64,000 bases of DNA, taken from NCBI GenBank assembly GCA_965224765.1, contig CBDDAC010000023.1, positions 62,001 through 126,000 on the forward strand. The letters run 5' to 3'. A model generated the notes under the pieces. The model was not told the DNA's origin and searched no databases. It saw only the letters and a program-made list of their open reading frames with translations. Source of the stretch: CAZDBA01 sp965224765 (lineage in GTDB: Bacteria; Planctomycetota; Planctomycetia; Pirellulales; Pirellulaceae). Of this stretch, positions 55,385 to 63,723 are shown one piece after another; within the stretch, counting starts at the first letter, position 1; each line of letters begins with the position of its first letter. A program made the translations under genes and the position numbers.

Positions 55385-55828
55385 CTATGCCTCTCGCAGC
55401 TTCGCCCTGACGTCCATCAGGATTCGGCCTAACATGTTCTTCCCTTTGCCGTCTCCACCATCGCCCCAGTAATCATCGTTCGCCGTATGCTCGATGATCT
55501 TCACGTCACCCGTCGCTAACAACATCACACGCAATTCCTCGTGCTGAGTGAACTTCGCCAATACTGCTTCGCGCATAACGTTCACCTTTGCCGACTCCCA
55601 ATCTCGCCTCAACGTGCATTTGCGGTCTCGGCCCAATCGTGCGGCCAGCATCGGCGAATTCGACTTCCGTATTTTCTCCCGTTCGGACTTGTCGTTGAAC
55701 TTCATAGCCTGAAAATAATGTTCGGTCGTCGGCCACATCTTCATTCCAATCTTGATTGGGTATCCCGCGAAATTGGAGAATTCGCCGTATTCATCGGCGG
55801 TGCTGTAGAATTTAATCGGTTCGGTCAT
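55385..55828 (-). CDS. NADAR-family (YbiA-like) protein
   Basis: Small protein of 147 residues. ATG 55828 has CAGGGA about 6 nt upstream and directly precedes EPIKFYSTADEYGEFSNFAGYPI, the family start. Other conserved parts: WPTTEHYFQAMKF (about 30-42), AARLGRDRKC, and the C-terminal DDYWGDGGDGKGKNMLGRILMDVR. NADAR proteins are implicated in NAD/ADP-ribose metabolism; some remove ADP-ribose, and E. coli YbiA processes riboflavin intermediates. Which applies here is unknown. It is the second ADP-ribose-linked gene in the window, with 17440-18285. Confidence 0.92.
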   Translation of the reverse strand: MTEPIKFYSTADEYGEFSNFAGYPIKIGMKMWPTTEHYFQAMKFNDKSEREKIRKSNSPMLAARLGRDRKCTLRRDWESAKVNVMREAVLAKFTQHEELRVMLLATGDVKIIEHTANDDYWGDGGDGKGKNMLGRILMDVRAKLREA

Positions 55829-55998
55829 GGCGGTTCCCTGCTTGAATCTTTGCAAGCGAATTGAGATTGAGACACTCAGCCCGATTCATAGGTTCGGATA
55901 ACATGGTTTTCACGCAAAGGCCCTGCGGGCGCACCTTCGTTTTCTTGTTCCAATCTCGCTGTCGTGGTAAACTTGTCTCTAGTTCAAACCGTCGCCTG

Positions 55999-56331
55999 AT
56001 GTCAGGGGCGGTGTCGAAGAAAACTTCCATTGTACGCACGAGGTCGGTCAGATTGCCCACTGAATGCACTCCTCCAGAACACGTAATTCACATTGCTCGG
56101 CAGTACCACCGTGGCGTTATTTGCCCAACGGAAACTTGGAACGCAATCTGCGACGCGTCAGAAAACCTCGACATCGTTCAGTTGTTCGGCGAACTGAGCA
56201 ATAGCGAGCAAGACTTGTTGCGTGGTATCCATCGCGAACGTCCAGGATCGCTGGAGAATCTCGCGCGATCCAACCCAGATTCTCAATTTTCGGCGATGCT
56301 CAATTGGTGTGTGGCTGCTTCCAAAACTTAA
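55999..56331 (+). CDS. Hypothetical protein
   Basis: Frame of 110 codons from ATG 55999. The C-terminal 80 residues (CTPPEHVIHIARQYHRGVICPTETWNAICDASENLDIVQLFGELSNSEQDLLRGIHRERPGSLENLA) look like a helical protein; the N-terminal 30 residues are doubtful. It may be a short hypothetical protein or the remnant of one. No function is proposed. Confidence 0.4.
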   Translation: MSGAVSKKTSIVRTRSVRLPTECTPPEHVIHIARQYHRGVICPTETWNAICDASENLDIVQLFGELSNSEQDLLRGIHRERPGSLENLARSNPDSQFSAMLNWCVAASKT

Positions 56332-56550
56332 ACCGGTCGGCACCGCCACACATCGGAGGTATCGGGGACGAAGTTTGGAAATGATCTGGCAATGGTGTGA
56401 CATTTACATGCCATTGAAAATCTCTCTCTGGATCGAAAACCATTTTTAATTCTCCCATTCAACGTGGACCACGTTTAGGGGAAGTGGCCACTAGTTGATT
56501 TGCGTACGAGCGATCATTCTGAATCACATCATTTGGGTTGCAATAACCAT

Positions 56551-56760
56551 CTAAACACCTTGCCAACAACCCCACATTTGAAACAACACTCTATCCAGAC
56601 ATGAATGAACCCGTCGCAGGTGGCGGTGATCCAGGTTGTCGAAAAACTTCGAAATGTCAACTTCCAGCACCCAACCACCATGCAGACGCAACACCTGATC
56701 CCAAAAGGACTGCAACGCGTTGTGTGCAGATATTCTGGGACGGAATTGTGACTTGGCCAG
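56551..56760 (-). pseudogene. Fragment of a group II intron-type reverse transcriptase
   Basis: Reading the minus strand from 56760 gives FRPRISAHNALQSFWDQVLRLHGGWVLEVDISKFFDNLDHRHLRR: the FRPxxSAH and VDIxxFFDxxDH motifs of group II intron reverse transcriptases (domains RT1-RT3). Before and after this the frame is stopped, and the catalytic YADD region is missing, so it is a small decayed fragment. It marks a former retroelement insertion next to the duplicated BlaI-M56-LRR region. Confidence 0.75.
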
Positions 56761-56821
56761 AGTTCGTTTTTTACTCTATTTTTCCGAATGAAAAATTCAT
56801 CACTTGCCAAGAGCTACAGAC

Positions 56822-56838
56822 GTAGCCATAGTGGCTAC
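56822..56838. promoter_or_regulatory. Palindromic operator upstream of BlaI-family gene (module A)
   Basis: GTAGCCA-TAG-TGGCTAC, 7-bp arms with a 3-base centre, 14 nt before ATG 56852. The identical arms stand at 60842-60858 before the decayed second BlaI gene. Conservation in both copies and position fit a BlaI-family binding site. Confidence 0.7.
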
Positions 56839-56851
56839 GGAAGTGCAACTA

Positions 56852-57277
56852 ATGATGGGGATAATTTTGTCAAAAAAAAATAAGCTACAAGCGCTCTCGG
56901 AAAAGCAACGAGAGATCATGGAAGTTGTTTGGGAGTTTGGGGAAATCTCTGTATTTGAAGTTCGTGATGAGCTTTCGAAGCAACGTGAAGTGGCCAGAAA
57001 CACCGTTCGCACGATGATGGAACGGCTGGAAGAAAAGGGCTGGCTTACGCATCGAGTAATCGGCCGGACTTACTTTTATTCCGCTCTGGTCCCAAGGGAA
57101 GCCAATCTTGGACAGCGAATTGTTGACATTGTTGACGGTTCGTGCGGAGGGAATCCAGAAAATTTAATGATGGCCCTGTTGGATTATCGTGGCCTCAATA
57201 CTGCTGAAATTGAGCGAATTCAAAAAATGTTGGCGAATGCAAAGAAACAGAAATCCAAGCGAGGAAAAAATGAATGA
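56852..57277 (+). CDS. BlaI/MecI-family transcriptional repressor (module A)
   Basis: Repressor of 141 residues. ATG 56852 (or 56855) is chosen over 56804, which would place the operator inside the gene. LSEKQREIMEVVWEFGEISVFEVRDELSKQREVARNTVRTMMERLEEKGWLTHRVIGRTYFYSALV is the winged-helix domain, and GGNPENLMMALLDYRGLNTAEIERIQKML the C-terminal dimerization part. Its last 8 nt overlap the M56 gene, so the two are coupled. It is intact, unlike the copy at 60882. Confidence 0.92.
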   Translation: MMGIILSKKNKLQALSEKQREIMEVVWEFGEISVFEVRDELSKQREVARNTVRTMMERLEEKGWLTHRVIGRTYFYSALVPREANLGQRIVDIVDGSCGGNPENLMMALLDYRGLNTAEIERIQKMLANAKKQKSKRGKNE

Positions 57278-58343
57278 TCTGTTGCATGCGATCATGAATG
57301 ACTCTGCATTTTTTGCAATCACGCAGCTAACAGTGATCTTAGGAATTGCAATTCTTTCCACAGCGTTGTTTCAAAAATCAGCAATTACGCGACATTCTAT
57401 CTTGTTCGCAGCCCTAATATGCATGTTTGCAGGTCCGGGTATTTTAGTTTCCACTTGCCTGACAGGATACACCATTTGCATTCCAGTCCTGACATCAGAA
57501 CCCTCAAAGCCCTTAGTCGCCCAGCCCCAGCTAGGTGCGAAAAATAATTCAGGCTCGATCTGGTCAGAACCAACACTAATTCAACCGAAACGACAAAAAT
57601 CAATTTCGCAGGGTCCATCTGTCAATGTCGCAAAGACGACTCTGCCTCCTTTGAAAGCCAAGTCGTCCCCGTCCCCGGCGTATAGCTCAGCCACTTCTTC
57701 TTCTCTGCCGGCTTCGAAATGGAACATCTCCTGGCGATTCATCGGGCTCGCCGCCTGGGTGGCAGGTGCTGTTTTCTACTTGTTCGGCGTAGCGCTTGCG
57801 ATGTATCGCTTGCGGCGTTTGCTGCGCACCGTCACTCCAATTGACGCTCAAGAATTTTCCCATGCCATCGCACGAGCGACAAGCAATCTTAGCATTGCGG
57901 AGTATCCACGGGTTGGAGTCACATGCCATATCAAAACGCCCATGGCAGTTGGGACAGGGCGCAGTGCTTGGGTATTGCTGCCTGCGAAATGTCTAAAAAC
58001 TGCAACGTCTGACCAACTTGCCCACATCTTAACGCATGAAGGAGCTCATGTTGTTCGAAACGACGCGATAGTTCAGCTAGTGCAGCGAATCAACTTGGCT
58101 TTGTGGTGGTGGCATCCCTTGGTCCATTTAGTGTGCCAGCAACTGCATCAAGCCCGAGAAGAAATCTGCGACAACTTCGTTTTGAAAACAACGGAAGCAT
58201 ACGTCTATGGAGAGACTCTGCTTGAGCTAGGGAAAACTGGCTCTCCACTTAGACCGCCTGTTTTGGCCAATACCTTGTTTGGAGCCAGCTGGAAGCTCGA
58301 AACGCGAATCAGCGGAATACTTAGCCGGAAAGAAAAACTGTGA
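57270..58343 (+). CDS. M56 (BlaR1-like) membrane metallopeptidase (module A)
   Basis: Sensor-protease of 357 residues, coupled to the repressor by an 8-nt overlap. Helices at about 15-33 and 38-60, a Pro/Ser-rich loop (about 80-155), a helix at about 160-182, then the zinc motif HEGAH (His256, Glu257, His260) with EEICDNFVL downstream. Unlike the two other M56 proteins here it ends without an exported domain; a separate secreted LRR protein gene follows 5 nt after, and may supply the sensing part (inference). The copy in module B survives only as a C-terminal remnant at 61257-61394. Confidence 0.88.
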   Translation: MNDLLHAIMNDSAFFAITQLTVILGIAILSTALFQKSAITRHSILFAALICMFAGPGILVSTCLTGYTICIPVLTSEPSKPLVAQPQLGAKNNSGSIWSEPTLIQPKRQKSISQGPSVNVAKTTLPPLKAKSSPSPAYSSATSSSLPASKWNISWRFIGLAAWVAGAVFYLFGVALAMYRLRRLLRTVTPIDAQEFSHAIARATSNLSIAEYPRVGVTCHIKTPMAVGTGRSAWVLLPAKCLKTATSDQLAHILTHEGAHVVRNDAIVQLVQRINLALWWWHPLVHLVCQQLHQAREEICDNFVLKTTEAYVYGETLLELGKTGSPLRPPVLANTLFGASWKLETRISGILSRKEKL

Positions 58344-58348
58344 CGAGA

Positions 58349-59893
58349 ATGAACAAACTAACTTTCGGAATGCTTTTGCTGATATTTGTCGGCACAGCGA
58401 TGGCAACGGGCGCAACACGACTAACGGGGAAAGAAGCTCAAACTAGTTGGTTGTCGATGTTTGGCTATCAGGAAATTGACACAGAGAAAAAGGAGCAGCT
58501 GTTCGAAACACTCAAGCTTCCACGCTTGGTTGGATGAAGGCAGGAAAGATCGCCCCCAATCAGTATTAGATCTTGATAAGATACGAGTCCTTCATTTGCC
58601 ACAAGCAATTTTCGAAGAAATCGAATTGAAGGACTTGTCCATTTCTCAAGTCCTTGACCCATTTGAATTTATCTGCCACAACGATTCGAGACGTTGATTT
58701 AAAGGCTATTAGTCGATTGAGCTCCTTGACTCACTTGGATCTGAACAACACGGGTGTGGACAAAGGACTGTCAGCATTGTCAAAGTTGATATCATTGCAG
58801 TCGCTCAATTTAAGGAAGACCGAAGTCAATAGACTGAATTCGCTGAGTAAATTGGCCTCCCTTAGAAACTTGAACTTGAACGAAACTCAAGTGAGTGACG
58901 TGACGGCTTTGGGCAACTTGAAGTCGCTGGAAACGCTGTCTCTGAATAACACTGGTGTGAGTGACTTGGTGCCTCTAGGCAAATTAAAGTCGTTGAAAAC
59001 ACTGCATCTGGATGACACTAGAGTGAGTGACATAACGCCTTTGGGAAATTTGCTGTCGTTGAAAACACTGCATCTGGATGACACTGAAGTGATTGACGTA
59101 ACGCCTCTGGGAAATTTGCTGTCGTTGAAAACACTGGATTTGGATGACACTGGAGTGATTGACGTAACACCTCTGGGCAATTTGCTGGCATTGAAAACAC
59201 TGTATCTGGATAGCACTGGAGTAATTGACGTAACGCCTCTGGGCAATTTGCTGTCGTTGGAAGAACTGCATCTGTATGACACCGGAGTGATTGACGTTAC
59301 GCCTCTGGGCAATTTGCTGTCGTTGGAAACACTGGATTTGGATGACACTGGAGTGATTGACGTTGCGCCTCTGGGAAATTTGCTGTCGTTGAAAACACTG
59401 TATCTGGATGACACTGGAGTGATTGACACAACGCCTCTGGGCAATTTGCTGTCGTTGGAGACGCTGCATCTGTATGACACTGGAGTGATTGACGTTACGC
59501 CTCTGGGAAATTTGCTGTCGTTGAAAACACTACATCTGGATAACACTGGAAGTGATTGACGTAACGCCTCTGGGCAATTTGCTGTCGTTGGAAGAACTGG
59601 ATTTGGATGACACTGGAGTGAGTGACGTAACGCCTCTGGGCAATTTGCTTTCGTTGAAAGTACTGTATTTGAGCGGACCTGATGTGAGTGACGTAACACC
59701 TCTGGGCAACTTGCTTTCGCTGAAAGTACTGCATTTGAGCGGACCTGACGTGATTGACGTGACGCCTCTGGGAAATTTGCTGTCGTTGAAAGAACTGGAT
59801 TTGAATGGAACTGAAGTGAGTGAAAAAAGCGTTGAGGAGATAGAAGAACAATTACCGAACTGTGAAATCTCGCGGCCAAGGCAGGCATCATGA
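58349..59893 (+). pseudogene. Secreted leucine-rich-repeat protein gene, broken by frameshifts (module A)
   Basis: ATG 58349 begins a signal peptide (MNKLTFGMLLLIFVGTAMATGATRL) like that of the paralog at 61395. The frame shifts near 58507 (after EQLFETLKL, continuing FHAWLDEGRKDRPQS), again near 58660 (before LTHLNLSATTIRDVDL) and near 59551. Each time another frame continues the homologous sequence, so three small indels are inferred. The rest is about fifteen 22-residue LRRs (LGNLLSLKTLHLDDTGVIDVTP type) of SDS22-like spacing. A coding minus-strand shadow exists because the repeats are regular. The indels may be genuine or base-calling errors; if genuine, the gene is inactive. Confidence 0.85.
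58895..59830 (+). repeat. 66-bp near-identical tandem repeats coding for LRRs
   Basis: The unit (ACGCCTCTGGGCAATTTGCT and following) recurs every 66 bp for about 14 units with very few substitutions, mostly in the variable LRR positions. DNA-level identity this high points to recent unit duplication or gene conversion. Confidence 0.9.
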
Positions 59894-60003
59894 ATATCCA
59901 AGCCACTGCCATCATTGGAGATTTTTGGTCGTGATTAGGAAAAAAGACGTCCGGGATTTTTGCGTTTGCCTCCAATTGGCAGTGACGTGCCCCCCTGGTA
60001 CTA

Positions 60004-60260
60004 AACTACGGGCGTGGTCAGTTGGTTGCTGACGAGTTGGAGAAGCGTTGAAACAATGCTCTTCAAGATGTTGCTCACCTTGAATCAAGAATTGCGAAAC
60101 ACCAACAGCGGACCGGCCAGCAGGAAGACGGATCACTCGAAGAATTCGAAGATCTTGCTTCTGACCTGGAACGCTCCCAGCTGCGACGCCAGAATTAAAA
60201 AAACGTATCGTACGCACATTGAATGAGAACGTTATCGCTAACATCGATCACGATCCCATG
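60004..60260 (+). pseudogene. Remnant of a large serine recombinase (C-terminal part)
   Basis: In the frame from about 60010: GRGQLVADELEKR, a TGA where Trp is expected, NNALQDVAHLESRIAKHQQRTGQQ and EEFEDLASDLER. A frameshift then leads to WNAPSCDARIKK and, after another shift, KKRIVRTLNENVIANIDHD. This is the coiled-coil and C-terminal pattern of large serine recombinases (ELEKRWNEAL..., LWxAP...RIVRTLIEEV). The catalytic N-terminus is missing. It is truncated on the right by the IS3 remnant. Confidence 0.7.
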
Positions 60261-60295
60261 CTATTGCCAGGGGTCCAACTCAACGATGGCTGAGT

Positions 60296-60682
60296 CTTGG
60301 TCGATTGGTAGCGACAGGTCGAAAGCGGCAAGCGGAGCACGCCGCACGCACGACGTTGGCTTACATCATAGGCAACTCCAACCCTCGCTATTTCCCTCCT
60401 CAAGCGAGCAGGCTTTAGAGCTTTTTTGACAACACATCCTGTAGGATCTGCTTGTCCAAGCTGAGATCGGCAACCAACGATTTCAATCTCTTGTTCTCTT
60501 CTTCCAAGGACTTCAGCTTACGTAGCTCAGTGACGCCCATGTCACCAAAACTCTTCTTCCCACGGCAGGACGTCTGCTGGCAGGCGCCAAGCCTCCGGCA
60601 GACCTCCTCGACCGGAGGTTCCCACAGCTGCTTGCTTCAAGGCAAACGCGATTTGTTCATTCGTAAATCGTGATTTCTTCAT
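60296..60682 (-). mobile_element. IS3-family insertion sequence remnant (orfA and start of orfB)
   Basis: On the minus strand, ATG 60682 opens MKKSRFTNEQIAFALKQA. After a one-base shift near 60620 the frame continues VEEVCRRLGACQQTS, then MGVTELRKLKSLEEENKRL and SLVADLSLDKQILQDVLSKKL, with TAA at 60417-60415: an IS3-family OrfA with its helix-turn-helix and leucine zipper. Directly after, KPARLRREIARVGVAYDVSQRRACGVLRLPLSTCRYQS is the start of OrfB. The DDE catalytic core is absent, so the element is dead and truncated near 60296. Confidence 0.85.
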
Positions 60683-60841
60683 GGTCAATTTCTCCATTAA
60701 TCTGACCAGATTCTAACCCGATTTTTCTCACTTGGCATGCACCAGCTTTTTGGGAGCAGATCTGGTGGCAAGATCAATGCGAGCGGCTTGGGCGTTTCCC
60801 TCTAAAATTTTGCGGTTTTCCTGTTGACTCAACTACACGTG

Positions 60842-60858
60842 GTAGCCATAATGGCTAC
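60842..60858. promoter_or_regulatory. Palindromic operator upstream of decayed BlaI-family gene (module B)
   Basis: GTAGCCA-TAA-TGGCTAC: same arms as 56822-56838, one centre base changed. It precedes the pseudogene at 60882 by 23 nt and is 537 bp upstream of the LRR gene at 61395. The module A repressor could still bind here (inference). Confidence 0.68.
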
Positions 60859-60881
60859 ACGACATGCCCAATGAGCTTGCT

Positions 60882-61110
60882 ATGCCAAAAAGAAAAAAAG
60901 AGCCGATTGCGCTCTCGAGTAAACAACGCGAAATCATGGGAGTTGTTTGGGAGTTAGGAGAAGCATCTGTATTTGAGGGCGCAACGAGATTGCCAAACGC
61001 CGTGACGTCGCGAGAAATACGATTCGCACGATGATGGAGCGGCTGCATCCTGATTGCGACACATCTGTCAGGCTTTACTTTCGATATTCCGGTGCTTGCT
61101 CAACAGCCCC
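60882..61110 (+). pseudogene. Decayed BlaI/MecI-family repressor gene (module B)
   Basis: ATG 60882 gives MPKRKKEPIALSSKQREIMGVVWELGEASVFEG, closely matching the module A repressor. After a frameshift near 60985 the homologous NEIAKRRDVARNTIRTMMERL continues, then a second disruption leads to LYFRYSGA (compare TYFYSALV). The C-terminal dimerization part is unrecognizable. Confidence 0.85.
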
Positions 61111-61256
61111 GTTTTGATTCACATAAAAAAAAGAGGCAAGCGATCCTCGTCCGATAACGGCGGACGTAAAACGAAAAGCTGGTCGAAGAAAAAAAGTATC
61201 GGAATCGTCTCGGATTCGTGCGGAAGCTTCCATCTCCATTGAAAAAGCATTGGGAT

Positions 61257-61394
61257 GGAGAAACGTTGTTGGCGGTAGGAACGACTAGCTCCCCAAACAA
61301 ACTGGCTTTCGGAACTTGCTTGCTGGGAATGAAATAGAAGCTTGAAAACCGGATTGCCGAACTACTTTACCCTCAGAGAACGAAAGAAACGAAA
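61257..61394 (+). pseudogene. C-terminal remnant of the M56 metallopeptidase gene (module B)
   Basis: GETLLAVGTTSSPNKLAFGTCLLGMK, then TAG, then KLENRIAELLYPQRTKETK aligns with the end of the module A M56 protein (GETLLELGKTGSPLRPPVLA, then KLETRISGILSRKEKL). Everything upstream, including the membrane helices and HExxH site, is deleted. It runs in frame into the LRR gene start. Confidence 0.82.
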
Positions 61395-63570
61395 ATGAAC
61401 AAACTGCCTTTGGTGCTCGCCTTCTTGATGTTTTGGAGTGTGACACTATCACTTGGCGCGACACGACTGACCTATGGCGAAACGCAAGGAAGTTGGCTGG
61501 CAGTATTTGGCTACCAAAAAACCGACCCACAGGAATCGGACCCACAGGAATCGGACCCACAGGAATCGGACCCACAGGAATCGGACCCACAGGAATCGGA
61601 CCCACAGGAATCGGAACAGTTATTTGAGGCATTGCGATCAAACGCTTGGCTAGACGTTGCCAGAGAGAGTCGGCCTGAGACGGCAAGTGACCTGCGGAAC
61701 GTTAGAGTAGTTCGTTTGTCGGAAGAAGTATTGTCAAAAATCAACTTGAAAGATTTGTCGTTGCTGAAATCGTTGACTCACTTGGATGCATCCTCTTCTG
61801 GCATTCGGGACATCCAGCTGGCATGCATTTCGAAATTACAGGGTCTAACAGAATTGAATTTGAGTGACTGTGATATTGGAAAAGGAGTTGCGAGACTATC
61901 AAGACTGTCTGCATTAGAATCACTTGACTTACGTCGAACGTCGACCGCAAGTATTGGGTTTGTCAAAGAGATGACAACACTAAAAACTCTTAAAGTGGGA
62001 GACCCTGCGCAAGCTCGCCTGAGCTCTATCGATGCACTCTCGTCATTGAGCTCTATCGAGGTACTTGATCTTTCATATGCCGACGTGAAAGATTTGGCAC
62101 CATTGAGTTCCTTGGTTTCCCTAAGGCATTTGGATCTTTCATTTTCCGAAGTGGAAGATTTGGCACCATTGAGTTCCTTGGTTTCCTTACGGCATTTGGA
62201 TCTTTCATATGTCCCTGCGGGTGACCTCACTCCGCTAAGATCTTTAAGCCAATTGGCATCACTAAATCTTTCAGGAGTTCCAACTAACGATGTTTCTCCA
62301 CTGGCTTCCTTGAACTCATTGAAATCGCTGGATTTGTCTTGGAGTGATATAGAAGATCTGACACCCCTAGGTTCTTTGAGCTCGTTGGAATACTTGAACT
62401 TGAGGCGCACTCGGGCCAAAGATCTAGCCCCGTTGAGCTCTTTGGAGTCATTGCGTGAATTGTACTTGTTGAATACTACAAATGTGGAAGACTTCACCTC
62501 CCTTGGCCCCCTAGACTCTCTTCAAGTGTTGGAGTTAGGTCGGTCATATTCGCGACCGCCGGGCAAACCACAGGTTGAGATTGATCTTGAGCACCTGACT
62601 CAATTTGGTTCGTTACGCGTATTGGAATTGCGAGAATGTAAGATTGACGACTTGGCGCCATTGAGTGCATTGACTTCTCTGCGTCAGCTTAAAATCATCA
62701 ATGCTTCCCCAATCGACTTAACTCCTTTGGGCTCATTGGTTTTGCTGGAGCACCTGGATTTGAGCGAAACTGAAGTGGCGAATATTTCCCCCCTGAGTTC
62801 ATTGAGCATGCTAAATCACCTAGTATTGCGCCAAACTCAAGTGGAAGATCTGACGCCTTTGAATTCGTTGAAATCACTAGAGCATCTAGATCTGTATGAT
62901 ACAAATGTAGAAGAATTGGCATCCCTAAGTTCATTGGTGGCGCTGAAATTTCTTGACGTGAGTTCTACTGAAGTCGGAGACTTGACTCCGCTCACTTCTT
63001 TGGTGTCGCTAGAACACCTCGCATTGGATTTTACGGAAGTGGAGGACTTGGCACCTTTGAGCCAGTTGATTTCACTTTCGGAACTCGACCTCAGCGATAC
63101 TGCAGTGACGGATCTGAACCCGCTGAGAGAGTTGAATTCGTTACGAGTCCTAGGTCTGGAAAGCATTCAAGTGAAGGACTTGGCACCTTTAAGCCAGTTG
63201 ATTTCGCTTGAGGAACTATACCTCAGCGAGACTGCAGTGGAGGATCTGAATCCGCTGAGAGAGTTGAATTCGTTACGGGCCCTAGGTCTGGGAGGTACTC
63301 TGGTAGAGGACCTAACGCCTTTAGAGTCATTGCCTCTAGAAAATCTGGAATTGTATGCGGCACCAATTTCTGACCTGACCCCCTTAAGTTCATTGACTTC
63401 GCTTCAGGAACTGGGACTTGTCTTACACGCAATTTACAGACGCGAGCCCTTTGTGCTCACTGCGTAAGCTTAAGGAGCTTTGGCTAAGCGGCGAACAAGT
63501 TGACCGACAGACGATAGATAAACTCAATGAGAATCTCCCCGATTGTGAAATAGAAGTTTATTTTGATTGA
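61395..63570 (+). CDS. Secreted leucine-rich-repeat protein (module B), one frameshift near the 3' end
   Basis: Signal peptide MNKLPLVLAFLMFWSVTLSLGATRL, then a DPQES repeat (six copies), a conserved segment EQLFEALRSNAWLDVARESRPETASDLRNVRVVRLS, and about 24 SDS22-like LRRs of 22 residues (LAPLSSLVSLRHLDLSFSEVED type) to about residue 675. The main frame stops at 63467, but another frame carries the homologous end (QFTDASPLCSLRKLKELWLSGEQVDRQTIDKLNENLPDCEIEVYFD) to TGA 63570, so one indel near 63422 is inferred. LRRs bind proteins or sugars outside the cell. It keeps the operator of the module but has lost its repressor and protease. Confidence 0.82.
61524..61613 (+). repeat. 15-bp perfect tandem repeat, six copies
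   Basis: GACCCACAGGAATCG is repeated six times, coding DPQES x6 just after the signal peptide of the LRR protein. Perfect identity and codon-multiple length suggest slippage-driven variation that keeps the frame. Confidence 0.95.
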
Positions 63571-63723
63571 CCAAATGCGGCGCACGTGCGATTTGCCAAA
63601 CGACTAACATTCCTACTCGGCATCTGGACTTCGCCGCCATCAATGAGCCTCGACAGAGTCTAGCTTGAATCAAAGGATTGAACGAAAAAATTTAACGTTT
63701 CATACCCACAGGAAGAACAAGTC

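Noticed and set aside
55890..56060. Possible integron attC site (GGATAACATGG start, GC-rich follow-up) beside the NADAR gene
   Set aside because: The opening resembles attC-like sequences I recall from planctomycetes, but I find no matching complementary end (GTTATCC type) within 150 bp and no integrase, so the structure is incomplete.
58895..59830. CRISPR-like regular repeats
   Set aside because: The 66-bp periodicity is continuous coding LRR sequence without distinct spacers and without cas genes.
58887..59975. Long minus-strand frame (362 codons) over the LRR array
   Set aside because: It mirrors the 66-bp repeat of the plus-strand LRR gene and has no signal peptide or family resemblance.
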